DNA of 6,604 nucleotides, from contig JAAZON010000480.1 in assembly GCA_012797725.1 (NCBI GenBank), positions 1-6,604 of the forward strand, in the 5' to 3' direction. Position 1 is the stretch's first letter; the number at the start of each line of letters is the position of its first letter. The translations under genes were made by a program, and so were the position numbers. Below, piece by piece: positions 1 to 6,073 of the stretch. The notes under the pieces were generated by a model. The model saw nothing but the letters and a program-made list of their open reading frames with translations. It ran no database searches and was not told where the DNA came from. The DNA is from SAR324 cluster bacterium (GTDB lineage Bacteria > Bdellovibrionota > UBA2361 > JAAZON01).

Positions 1-152
1 CTAAACAAAGAACAGGTCCAACGGGAACCGTTCGCTTAGCCTTCATGCCTGAATTCACAAGATTTGGGATTCTTGATGAGCGCTCCGATCTAGATGATCT
101 GCCAGAAACCAACATTGAGTTCCCCGAAGAGACAGGACCTGACGCTTTCTAA
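1..152 (+). CDS. dnaB: Replicative DNA helicase DnaB, C-terminal end (partial)
   Basis: The reading frame from base 3 to the TAA at 150-152 gives 49 residues. It opens with KQRTGPTGTVRLAFMPEFTR, which matches the C-terminal RecA-fold end of bacterial DnaB (family pattern KQRNGPxGTVxLxF...xxRF). DnaB is the ring-shaped 5'-3' helicase that unwinds DNA at the replication fork and recruits primase; the visible KQR carries the conserved basic residues near the subunit interface. The remaining 29 residues form an acidic tail (ERSDLDD, EFPEETGPD), as is common after the last strand. The start and the Walker motifs lie outside the window. The gene points toward the minus-strand reductase gene at 240-1106, so the two are convergent. 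The family call is firm; only the tail is seen. Confidence 0.87.
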   Translation, partial: KQRTGPTGTVRLAFMPEFTRFGILDERSDLDDLPETNIEFPEETGPDAF

Positions 153-165
153 AAAAACTTAGAAA
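146..165. other. Weak AT-rich hairpin at the dnaB stop codon
   Basis: TTTCTAA (146-152) and TTAGAAA (159-165) are perfect inverted repeats around a six-base A-rich loop, and they overlap the dnaB stop codon. The stem is AT-rich and no T-run follows it on either strand, so it is at best a poor terminator. Nothing else was recognised in 166-239. Confidence 0.25.
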
Positions 166-239
166 TTAGATTAAGGCTCAAAGAAATGGAAGCAAGCCCA
201 AGAAGCAATCAAGGGAGAAGAGCGAATCAAGAAGACTGC

Positions 240-1106
240 TTACTTGTACAATTTAATCAATCCATGAATTCCAAGACTCTCTTTTTGAGCTGAACAGAGA
301 GTTTCAAACAATCTTTTCATAAGTTCCATTCCCGGAAGACTAAGATGCATTTGCTCTGCCTCATCTAACACTATTTTAATATCCTTGAGCATGTCTACCG
401 CTCGGAAACCGGGCGATAAATCTCCCTTTAAGACTCTAGGTCCATAATTATTAAGTGCCCAAGAAGAAGCAGAGCCAGCCCCAACTACACTGACCGTTTT
501 CTTGACATCAAGCGGTGTTCTCTCAAGGAAGGCCAGAGCCTCAGTCATTGCTATGCAATTTAGCGCCACAAGAATCTGGTTCACACATTTTGTAAGTTGC
601 CCGGTTCCCTGAGGTCCTGTATAAGTAACAACCTTGCCTAACACTTGAAAAATCGGCAATACAGCATGAAAAGCGCCTTCATCACCACAAGCCATTATTG
701 TCAGAGTTCCCTCTCTAGCTCCAACATCACCACCAGTTACAGGGGCATCTAGATATTGAATCCCACAATCTTACAGTTTCTTAGCAATATCGCGTTCTGA
801 AGAAGGGGCGATAGTCGACATGTTTACCAATATACACGAAGCTCCCTCTCCCAGTATAAAAGCCTCGGGACATTCAAATAGGATTTCTCGCACCGCATTC
901 TCATCAGTAACGCACATCAGCACAATATCGCATTTTTCTCGAATGGCCTTGGGGCTATTCAAAACAAAGGCTCCCGCTTCCGTGGCCTCAAACGTTTTTT
1001 CTCGGCTTCGGTTCCAAACATATACTTCATGCCCTGCTTTCAGCAGATTCTTAGACATTGAGAGGCCCATAATGCCAAGCCCCATATATCCTATACGTTG
1101 TGCCAT
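240..1106 (-). pseudogene. 3-hydroxyisobutyrate dehydrogenase/glyoxylate-type reductase, interrupted by an in-frame TAA
   Basis: This is a 288-codon gene of the beta-hydroxyacid dehydrogenase family (3-hydroxyisobutyrate dehydrogenase, tartronate semialdehyde reductase, GLYR), cytosolic enzymes that interconvert small hydroxyacids and semialdehydes with NAD(P)H. The start at 1106 is set by a strong GGAGG five bases upstream. Motifs in order are GLGIMG (residues 9-14, dinucleotide loop), WNRS (31-34; Arg33 suggests NADPH), NMSTIAPSS (95-103), DAPVTGG (120-126, substrate loop), and GTGQLTKCVNQ with catalytic Lys173 and Asn176. The length is normal for the family. Codon 112 (bases 773-771) is TAA, in the same frame as both halves and where family members have an ordinary residue such as Lys or Gln. 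No other lesion was found. The gene is therefore a recent pseudogene, or the stop is a sequence error. The substrate cannot be told from sequence alone. Confidence 0.87.
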
Positions 1107-1202
1107 GCTACCCTCCAAAATAATCATTGGAAAAATGATGACACTCCTTAAGCTACGATTCAAGCTTGAAGCTTTGAGTCTATTACCATTAAACTAAATG
1201 CT
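1107..1202. promoter_or_regulatory. Divergent intergenic spacer between the reductase gene and rlmD, with a 12-bp palindrome
   Basis: These 96 bases must hold the start signals of both flanking genes. The reductase side has a clear ribosome site (GGAGGG just before its ATG at 1106). The rlmD side has none near 1203. A perfect palindrome, TTCAAGCTTGAA, lies at 1159-1170 and could be an operator. The possible -35/-10 elements (TTGAAG at 1166-1171 with CATTAA-like bases near 1187 on the plus strand) are poor matches. Any regulatory role is inferred only from position. Confidence 0.3.
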
Positions 1203-2462
1203 ATGAATGCTTTGGAAATAAACAGCTCTATTCTCAAACTTCGAGTGCAAAATATAAGTCCAGGTGGAGCCTTCAGTTCTGAGGTTTGTGAAGGTCCAGG
1301 CGACCTGATAGGGATGAAGGCTTTTGTACGTTATGTAGCGCCTGGGGAACTTGTTCACGCAAAAGTAATTCGAAAGAAGAAAACATATCTGGATGCCCTG
1401 CTTATTGATTTGGTTGAAGCATCTCCTGAGAGGATAAGCCCTCGATGCCACTTATTTGGACATTGCGGAGGCTGCGATCTGCAGCACCTCCCTATCAGTA
1501 GCCAGAGACATTACAAGAAAAAAATGATTGAAGATTTCCTTGCAATCCAAGGAGGTAGTTCTGAGAAAGTCGACGTCGGGCTGATTGATGCCACATTGCC
1601 CGATTATTCCTATCGCCGAAGAGTCACATTTCATATAGATAAAAAGTCAACAATCGGCTATTACCAACAAAACTCCCATGACATCATTCAAACTCTGCAA
1701 TGCCCAATTGCCACTAAGCCATTAAATAATGCCATATCGCTTCTTCATGAGCTGCCCTTTACAAAGCCTGGCTCAATTCACAGCATTTCCATTGAAGAAG
1801 CTGCTGAAGTAGTTTGCCTTGTGTTTCGTATGAATGAGCCCGTTCTTCCCTTTCCGGACCACAGTATCGCCTCCCTTGAAGAGATGAATTATGGACTTCA
1901 AATTGAGTACAATAATCAGATTGTTTACCGTTCGGCAAAACTTCCACCCTTTGTTGCTCTTGCGCATTTTTCTCAAGTGAATGAAATGGCAAACGAAGCA
2001 ATGGTGTCTTATGTATGTTCCCTAGTGGAATCAAGAGAAGTCTGTGATCTATATGCCGGATCTGGCAACTTTGCTCTCCCGCTCGCAAGAAAAGGATGCA
2101 AAGTTGAAGCTGTGGAACTAGACCAACTACTCGTTGGGGTTGGCAAGCGTCTGGCAAAACAAGAGGGCCTAGATAAACTTGTCCGCTTTCATCAGCAAAA
2201 ATGTGAAGACTTTGCCCCTAATCTACCTAGTGGCTATACGGTGATTTTAGATCCCCCACGTGAGGGAGCTTATCATGTCATTAAATACTGCAGGCCAGAA
2301 AGAAGCCCGCGAATAATTTATGTAAGTTGCTCACTGCCTGAATTAATTCGCGACTTAGAGATTTTAAGACGAAGCGGTTACAAACTTTTAACTACAACAT
2401 TCATCGACATGTTCCCACAAACCCATCATGTGGAGACCGTGAACCTTTTAGAAGCATCTTAA
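1203..2462 (+). CDS. rlmD: 23S rRNA (uracil-C5)-methyltransferase, RlmD/TrmA family
   Basis: The 419-residue product is an RNA m5U methyltransferase that uses S-adenosylmethionine to methylate C5 of a uridine; RlmD acts on U1939 of 23S rRNA. Residues about 10-70 form an N-terminal TRAM-type RNA-binding domain. A [4Fe-4S] site is complete: Cys82, Cys88, Cys91 (CHLFGHCGGC) and Cys167 (QCPI). The methyltransferase domain shows FSQVN (256-260), SAM loop DLYAGSGNFALPLA (282-295), DPPREG (350-355), nucleophile Cys376 in YVSCS, and general base Glu411 in HVETVNLLE. The Cys-Glu spacing of 35 fits RlmD. Length is close to the usual 430. The TRAM domain begins almost at once, which supports the 1203 ATG, although no Shine-Dalgarno is visible. 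It is convergent with metK, maker of its methyl donor. RlmC/RlmCD or TrmA specificity cannot be excluded. Confidence 0.9.
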   Translation: MNALEINSSILKLRVQNISPGGAFSSEVCEGPGDLIGMKAFVRYVAPGELVHAKVIRKKKTYLDALLIDLVEASPERISPRCHLFGHCGGCDLQHLPISSQRHYKKKMIEDFLAIQGGSSEKVDVGLIDATLPDYSYRRRVTFHIDKKSTIGYYQQNSHDIIQTLQCPIATKPLNNAISLLHELPFTKPGSIHSISIEEAAEVVCLVFRMNEPVLPFPDHSIASLEEMNYGLQIEYNNQIVYRSAKLPPFVALAHFSQVNEMANEAMVSYVCSLVESREVCDLYAGSGNFALPLARKGCKVEAVELDQLLVGVGKRLAKQEGLDKLVRFHQQKCEDFAPNLPSGYTVILDPPREGAYHVIKYCRPERSPRIIYVSCSLPELIRDLEILRRSGYKLLTTTFIDMFPQTHHVETVNLLEAS

Positions 2463-2470
2463 ATCAGGAG

Positions 2471-2490
2471 GGTCGACTTCCATGTCGACC
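2471..2490. terminator. Hairpin between convergent rlmD and metK
   Basis: GGTCGAC (2471-2477) and GTCGACC (2484-2490) form a perfect GC-rich 7-bp stem with a TTCCAT loop. It starts eight bases after the rlmD stop and 30 bases past the metK stop. No T-run follows on either strand, so it is not a textbook intrinsic terminator. Its position between convergent genes suggests bidirectional transcription ending or 3'-end protection. Confidence 0.45.
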
Positions 2491-2520
2491 GGGAATCAAC
2501 CCCACCTCTCTCTTGTTCAC

Positions 2521-3693
2521 TTATTTCAACAAACTCTTTAACTCTTGAGCTTTATCATCTCTCTCCCAAGAAAAATGCCCTTCAGGTGTTGGGGTGCGTC
2601 CGAAATGACCATAACTCGCCGTCTTTAAATAAATTGGCTTTTGCAATTCCAGGCTCTCAATTATTCCACGAGGTGTCAATGAAAAGACCTCACGAACCAC
2701 CTGGCATATTCTATCCTCAGGGACTTGCGAAGTGCCAAAAGTATCCACATAAACCGAAACTGGCTCAGCCACACCTATCGCGTAGGCAAGCTGCACTTCG
2801 CATCGCTTTGCAATGCCTGAGCTAACAATATTCTTCGCAACATATCGGGCCATATACGCAGCAGAGCGATCCACCTTGGAAGGATCTTTTCCTGAGAATG
2901 CACCACCACCATGTCTTGCATAGCCGCCATAAGTATCAACAATAATTTTTCTCCCCGTGACTCCACAATCACCTACCGGCCCACCTACGACAAAGCGCCC
3001 CGTTGGATTGATTAAGTAACGCACTGAACCGTTAAGGTATTGGTCAGGAATCACAGCCTTAACAACTTCTTCAATAACAAACTCGTCCAGTTTTTTCTTG
3101 GGCACGTCAGGAGAATGTTGAGTAGAGACAACGACTGTCTCCACATTTACTGGCTTTCCATCCACATATCGAAGGGTGATCTGCCCTTTTGAATCAGGCT
3201 TAATAAAGGAGACTCCACCTTTGCGTTTCTCTGCAAGCTTCAGCATAATTTTGTGCATCAAGGAAATACCAAGCGGCATGCACTCAGGAGTTTCATCGCA
3301 GGCAAACCCAAACATAAGACCTTGATCTCCAGCGCCTTGCTCTTTATAGAGGCCCTCTCCTTCCGTAACACCCATACTAATATCGTTCGACTGTTGACTA
3401 ATGAACGGCATGATTTCGCAGTTCTGCCAATCAAATCCGAGCTCAGGTTCTGCATAACCAATGTCTTTAATCACTTCTCTGATCAGATTGTTATAATCAA
3501 CTTTGGCATTAGAAGTAATTTCTCCTCCTATGATCACAGTTTCATTCTTTACCAAAACCTCACATGCAACCCTGCTCTTTGAATCTTTCGAAAGATGCGC
3601 ATCAAGAATGGCATCACTAAGTTGATCTGCAACTTTGTCTGGATGCCCTTCGGAAACTGACTCTGAACTAAAAAAATAAGATTTGCCTGTCAT
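2521..3693 (-). CDS. metK: S-adenosylmethionine synthetase
   Basis: MetK makes S-adenosylmethionine from methionine and ATP, releasing phosphate and diphosphate; it works as a cytosolic tetramer needing Mg2+ and K+. From the start used here the product is 390 residues, the usual bacterial length. Visible signatures are [11 protein letters not shown] (residues 10-20), EITS (58-61), the GAGDQG hexapeptide (120-125), and the nonapeptide-region [16 protein letters not shown] (262-277), followed by the conserved C-terminal domain ending [18 protein letters not shown]. Two ATGs compete, at 3702 and 3693. GGAG lies only one or two bases before the first but about ten before the second, and the second gives the typical short lead-in to the SES motif, so 3693 is preferred. 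The gene is single-cistron and divergent from the lipoprotein gene. Its leader can form alternative hairpins that may regulate it. Confidence 0.97.
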   Translation of the reverse strand: MTGKSYFFSSESVSEGHPDKVADQLSDAILDAHLSKDSKSRVACEVLVKNETVIIGGEITSNAKVDYNNLIREVIKDIGYAEPELGFDWQNCEIMPFISQQSNDISMGVTEGEGLYKEQGAGDQGLMFGFACDETPECMPLGISLMHKIMLKLAEKRKGGVSFIKPDSKGQITLRYVDGKPVNVETVVVSTQHSPDVPKKKLDEFVIEEVVKAVIPDQYLNGSVRYLINPTGRFVVGGPVGDCGVTGRKIIVDTYGGYARHGGGAFSGKDPSKVDRSAAYMARYVAKNIVSSGIAKRCEVQLAYAIGVAEPVSVYVDTFGTSQVPEDRICQVVREVFSLTPRGIIESLELQKPIYLKTASYGHFGRTPTPEGHFSWERDDKAQELKSLLK

Positions 3694-3709
3694 TCTATTC
3701 ATTCTCCAA

Positions 3710-3733
3710 CATGAAACTGTGCGCCGTTTGATG
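3710..3733 (-). promoter_or_regulatory. metK leader hairpin B, next to the ribosome site
   Basis: On the metK strand, CATCAAAC (3733-3726) can pair with GTTTCATG (3717-3710) around an eight-base loop, with a single C-C mismatch. The stem ends two bases before the GGAG that serves metK. It shares bases 3723-3733 with the larger upstream hairpin, so both cannot form at once. That is the geometry of a leader that switches fold, but no known SAM riboswitch consensus was recognised. Confidence 0.4.
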
Positions 3734-3766
3734 AGTTAGATTACTACTGTTCAGGACTCATCCGGC
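3723..3766 (-). promoter_or_regulatory. metK leader hairpin A, exclusive with hairpin B
   Basis: On the metK strand, GATGAGT (3762-3756) pairs perfectly with ACTCATC (3736-3730). The stem is extended by GCCG (3766-3763) pairing with CGGC (3726-3723) across an AAA bulge. The 19-base loop contains TCC, which could touch the GGA of the metK ribosome site. The 3' arm is also the 5' arm of hairpin B. If the promoter placed at 3768-3795 is correct, transcription would begin near 3761 and the outer GCCG pairs would be lost, so the full fold needs a start further upstream. Confidence 0.4.
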
Positions 3767-3767
3767 T

Positions 3768-3795
3768 ACTATATACGGTCATTTTTTGGGGTGAA
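3768..3795 (-). promoter_or_regulatory. Candidate metK promoter
   Basis: On the minus strand TTCACC (3795-3790, four of six to TTGACA) is followed after 16 bases by TATAGT (3773-3768, five of six to TATAAT). It would give a leader of about 65 bases before the metK start at 3693. The match is moderate. A second -35-like TTGACG further upstream (3837-3832) lacks a good -10 at the right distance. Confidence 0.4.
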
Positions 3796-3848
3796 GATAT
3801 TTCGACGAGTTTCCCAAATCTAAGGCTGATTCGTCAAGTAAAAAGCGC

Positions 3849-3890
3849 AATTGCTCGAAAAATAGGGACAAAGCCCCTAATTGAGCAATT
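3849..3890 (-). other. Long interrupted hairpin in the metK-lipoprotein spacer
   Basis: AATTGCTC (3849-3856) pairs with GAGCAATT (3883-3890), and inside it TAGGG (3863-3867) pairs with CCCTA (3875-3879), leaving a small asymmetric internal loop. Read on the minus strand, the stem is followed four bases later by TTTTT (3844-3840), so it resembles an intrinsic terminator or attenuator pointing at metK. Read on the plus strand no T-run follows. Function is inferred; it could also be a protein-binding dyad for the divergent promoters. Confidence 0.4.
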
Positions 3891-3905
3891 ACGTCTCGCC
3901 GTAGG

Positions 3906-3934
3906 TTGATAGTATTTGATTTTTACTGTATTAC
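3906..3934 (+). promoter_or_regulatory. Candidate promoter of the Kazal-like lipoprotein gene
   Basis: TTGATA (3906-3911, five of six to TTGACA) and TATTAC (3929-3934, four of six to TATAAT) are separated by an optimal 17 bases. They lie about 43 bases before the ATG at 3977 and just downstream of the 3849-3890 dyad. This is a reasonable sigma-70-type promoter for the lipoprotein gene and perhaps also for the exported-protein gene 48 bases after it. Confidence 0.5.
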
Positions 3935-3976
3935 CCCGCTTAGTCTTTCAAAATCACTCATAAAGGGTAACGACAT

Positions 3977-4279
3977 ATGAGAAGGAATTCAGCTTTAAAA
4001 TTTAGTCTTGCCGTGCTTGCGACTCTCACTCTCTTTGGCTGTTCAGGTGGAGGAGGCAGCAGTTGCACAAGCAATGCAGAATGTAGTGAAACAGAATTCT
4101 GCAAATTAGAAATTGGAACATGCGGCACATCAAGTGCAAGCGGAAGCTGCCAAGAACTTCCTCAGACCTGCACAAATGAGCAAGTACCAGTGTGCTCATG
4201 TGAAAAACTGACTTTCTTCAATGAATGTTGGGCCGATGCCGCCGGACAGTCCATTCAAGCAAAAGGTGAATGCCCTTGA
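3977..4279 (+). CDS. Small cysteine-rich lipoprotein with a Kazal-like domain
   Basis: The 100-residue product starts with a lipoprotein signal: MRRN, a hydrophobic stretch (about 7-20), then LFGC with Cys22 as the lipidated residue. A SGGGGSS linker follows. Residues 30-49 form a tight four-cysteine module (C30, C36, C42, C49). Residues 58-99 match bacterial Kazal-type serine protease inhibitor domains: C58, C65, PVCSC (C73, C75), FFNEC (C84), AAGQ, and GEC (C99). Kazal domains block serine proteases, so an envelope or surface inhibitor role is possible. However, the usual CGCDG core reads CSCEK here, so inhibition is not assured. AAAGGG nine bases upstream is a usable ribosome site. The next gene follows by 48 bases and also encodes an exported protein, so they may share transcription. 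Domain call fairly sure, function inferred. Confidence 0.82.
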   Translation: MRRNSALKFSLAVLATLTLFGCSGGGGSSCTSNAECSETEFCKLEIGTCGTSSASGSCQELPQTCTNEQVPVCSCEKLTFFNECWADAAGQSIQAKGECP

Positions 4280-4327
4280 TTTCTGTTAACCAATAGTGCG
4301 TCTTTTATTCTTTAGAGGAAAAGATAT

Positions 4328-4801
4328 ATGAAAACGATTTTATCAAGTATTTTGTTCTTAGTCATAATAGCTCCAGCATTTGCGGAGAACGCCTCAAAGC
4401 CAGAGCAAGACCCTTATGAGCAATGGCTTACAACAACACCTTGTGCCGGCAAAGTCGTGCCCATTGATGCCATTGAGAATAGAGGAGTCCTTTACAAAGC
4501 AGAAAATATACATGGCGGCAGAGGACCCACCTTCCTTGTTAAGAACAATGCCGAAAAAACCGGAAAGAGTGTTATTGAAATTCGAGATGCTCGATGCCAA
4601 GTGATCGGAAGTTTTGGAATGTTTGCCTCCGACGGCCCCTATGGAGCCCGTTATTATACCCGCTCAGGCGGAAGTGGCATTGATAACGTAGGTCTCCTTA
4701 ATGCCGCTTCAAAGGTCGGAAGCACAAATATTCTGATAGAAGGCACCAATGGCAAGTGGATCCGAGTCAAAAATCCAATGAATCGAGAAGGCAGTTTGTA
4801 A
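4328..4801 (+). CDS. Exported 157-residue protein of unknown function
   Basis: I do not recognise this family. The first 19 residues are a clear Sec signal peptide: MKT, a hydrophobic core ILSSILFLVIIAP, and AFA before the likely cut at Glu20. The mature part of about 138 residues has no further membrane segment. It has two cysteines (39 in TTPCAG and 90 in DARCQV) that could form a disulfide, and a glycine-rich middle (HGGRGP, DGPYGARYYTRSGGSG) resembling a small beta-rich periplasmic domain. GAGG nine bases before the ATG at 4328 is a good ribosome site. It follows the Kazal-like lipoprotein gene by 48 bases on the same strand, so a two-gene envelope operon is plausible, and a GC-rich hairpin lies 16 bases after the stop. 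The gene appears intact. Its position next to decayed sequence suggests accessory status. Confidence 0.8.
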   Translation: MKTILSSILFLVIIAPAFAENASKPEQDPYEQWLTTTPCAGKVVPIDAIENRGVLYKAENIHGGRGPTFLVKNNAEKTGKSVIEIRDARCQVIGSFGMFASDGPYGARYYTRSGGSGIDNVGLLNAASKVGSTNILIEGTNGKWIRVKNPMNREGSL

Positions 4802-5292
4802 TACATCTCTCTGATGAAGGGGTGCTTAACCAGCTTGCGCCCCTTCTTGGACTTCCCGTTCTTAAGACGAAATCCCTCTCAAATCCTGTGAATAGGATTC
4901 AAATGCATATACAAGGCTTCATCTTTTTTATCATTAGTGATCTTCTTTCCAATATAATCAAGGTAATTCAGCAAACGATCAAAAAAGGAACATAGATGGA
5001 CCCACGCCAGGTCAATTGGTAAAAATTGCCACAAACTCAAAATTCTCTTGAAGCTCTTACGAAGAGAACTCCCAAAAAGACTGGAGTGTTCGGTCCTCGT
5101 TTATAGAGCATTCATTCAAAACCAAAGTCACCAGATGGGTGTTTCCAATCAAGTATGGATCGTTCATTTCAAACTCCATCCTCTCTACTAATCTCTTCCT
5201 AAAGCACCACTAGTTGGTTTTAAAAATTCAGCAGGCAGCTTTTCCAAAATATTTTCGAGGCTGTGCGCCGAAGTTAAGGCTAATATATGGAA
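4802..5292 (-). pseudogene. Decayed minus-strand gene remnant, family unknown
   Basis: This stretch has no intact gene, but the minus strand reads as protein-like sequence in successive frames. From 5292 one frame gives SLENILEKLPAEFLKP and stops at a TAG. The next frame runs through RLVERMEFEMNDPYLIG and TLVLNECSINEDRTLQSFW, then meets TAA at 5059-5057, continues through ELQENFEFVAIFTN, and meets TGA at 5014-5012. A one-base shift there joins DLAWVHLC, DRLLNYLDYIGKK, KKDEALYMHLNPIHR, a TGA at 4881-4879, and a lysine-rich end (EGFRLKNGKSKKGRKLVKHPF). The pieces join with little overlap, as expected for one decayed gene. No family was recognised. The plus strand offers a competing open frame (4756-4995) without a credible start, so this remains an inference. 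The 3' end is arbitrary because the frame runs into the preceding gene. Confidence 0.35.
4817..4845 (+). terminator. GC-rich hairpin after the exported-protein gene
   Basis: AAGGGGTGC (4817-4825) pairs with GCGCCCCTT (4837-4845): nine base pairs with one G-U, and an 11-base loop. It starts 16 bases after the stop at 4801. The following bases are pyrimidine-rich but hold no run of Ts, so termination may be weak or factor-assisted. The same bases belong to the minus-strand remnant described for 4802-5292. Confidence 0.5.
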
Positions 5293-6073
5293 CTAAACGA
5301 CAACGACAGAACCTGGTAAAATGTAATTGAGAAACTATTTGAAAGTTTTATACTCCTTGCATCTCCAGATGCTTCTTGTGACACCGACTGGTTTGCAAAA
5401 CCAAGGTTTCTCGATAATGAGCTTAGGCAAGTTGCTCCCGAATTCGTGATCAAGAAAAAATAGTTAAGAGCCTCGCGTCAGTAATCCCAAAAAGACAAAG
5501 ATGAGTTATCACAAAGTAGAAATTAATTTACATTGATAGTGCTTGCTCATATTAAAGGGCTTGATAACATTTCTGAGAACTATCAAACAAGACTCTAGAT
5601 AATTAGGGCCCTTCTTCAGACGCGGCTACTCAAAATAATATATTCTTGCTATACTTGAATTCATTGACGCTATACTAAAAACCCCTGAGCCATTGGAACA
5701 TCAGTTCTGGGTGGAACTTCGAAAAGAACAAGGAGAGAAACTCATGCTATATGTACCGCCTTTTATTAAAGAAGCAATTGAAGAGGGTGAGTAAAGCTCT
5801 TACATCAAAGCCATAAAGAACTTTCTCTCAACTCGTTTTGGCGCCACCAAAGCAGCTCCAGCTATGGAACGATTCTATGGTATTAAAGACTCAAGTATAC
5901 TTGAAAGCCTAGTTAAAATGACATGCAAAGTTAAAACTTTAGAGGAAGTTCTTGGGAGTTTTCCAAAAGCAAAAAGCCCTCTAAAGAAACCAAGCAAAGC
6001 AAAAATAACAAAGACAAAAACGAGAACAAAACGCTCTGCAAAAGCAAAGAAGCCTTCAACTCGTAAGGGTTAA
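5287..6073 (+). pseudogene. Rpn/PD-(D/E)XK transposase-like nuclease gene, heavily decayed
   Basis: The pieces match, in order, a common bacterial transposase-like (Rpn/PD-(D/E)XK superfamily) protein of about 300 residues. The start at 5287 has AAGG seven bases upstream. MELNDNDRTW and FLDNELRQVAPE correspond to the family N-terminus (FLDKELQQV). SQSRN, LIVLAHIKG, then RGYSK, ILAILEFIDAIL, EHQFWVELRKEQGEKLMLY and FIKEAIEEG correspond to the C-terminal half. Seven stops interrupt it (5317, 5461, 5482, 5524, 5596, 5636 and 5792 as first bases), and one frame change falls near 5615-5621. The middle, which should carry the nuclease residues and the hxEhQ-type strand, is missing: only about 20 codons separate the two halves where about 100 are expected. 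The 3' end remains open from 5795 and adds a Lys/Arg-rich tail. The gene is certainly non-functional as a nuclease. Confidence 0.8.

Noticed and set aside
820..1197. Plus-strand open frame opposite the reductase gene
   Set aside because: It is the antisense shadow of a gene with clear family motifs. The other long frames opposite rlmD and metK were rejected for the same reason.
3693..3766. Known SAM-I, SAM-II, SAM-III or SAM/SAH riboswitch
   Set aside because: The hairpins and an AAACGGC segment are suggestive, but the conserved loops and pseudoknot partners of those families could not be matched by eye.
4756..4995. Plus-strand open frame of 79 codons after the exported-protein gene
   Set aside because: Its ATG lies inside the preceding gene with no ribosome site, it runs through the hairpin at 4817-4845, and it has no recognisable domain.
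240..6073. Alternative genetic code in which TAA or TAG is read as an amino acid
   Set aside because: Intact core genes (dnaB, rlmD, metK) end normally at TAA, and the other in-frame stops occur with frameshifts and a deletion, which indicates decay.
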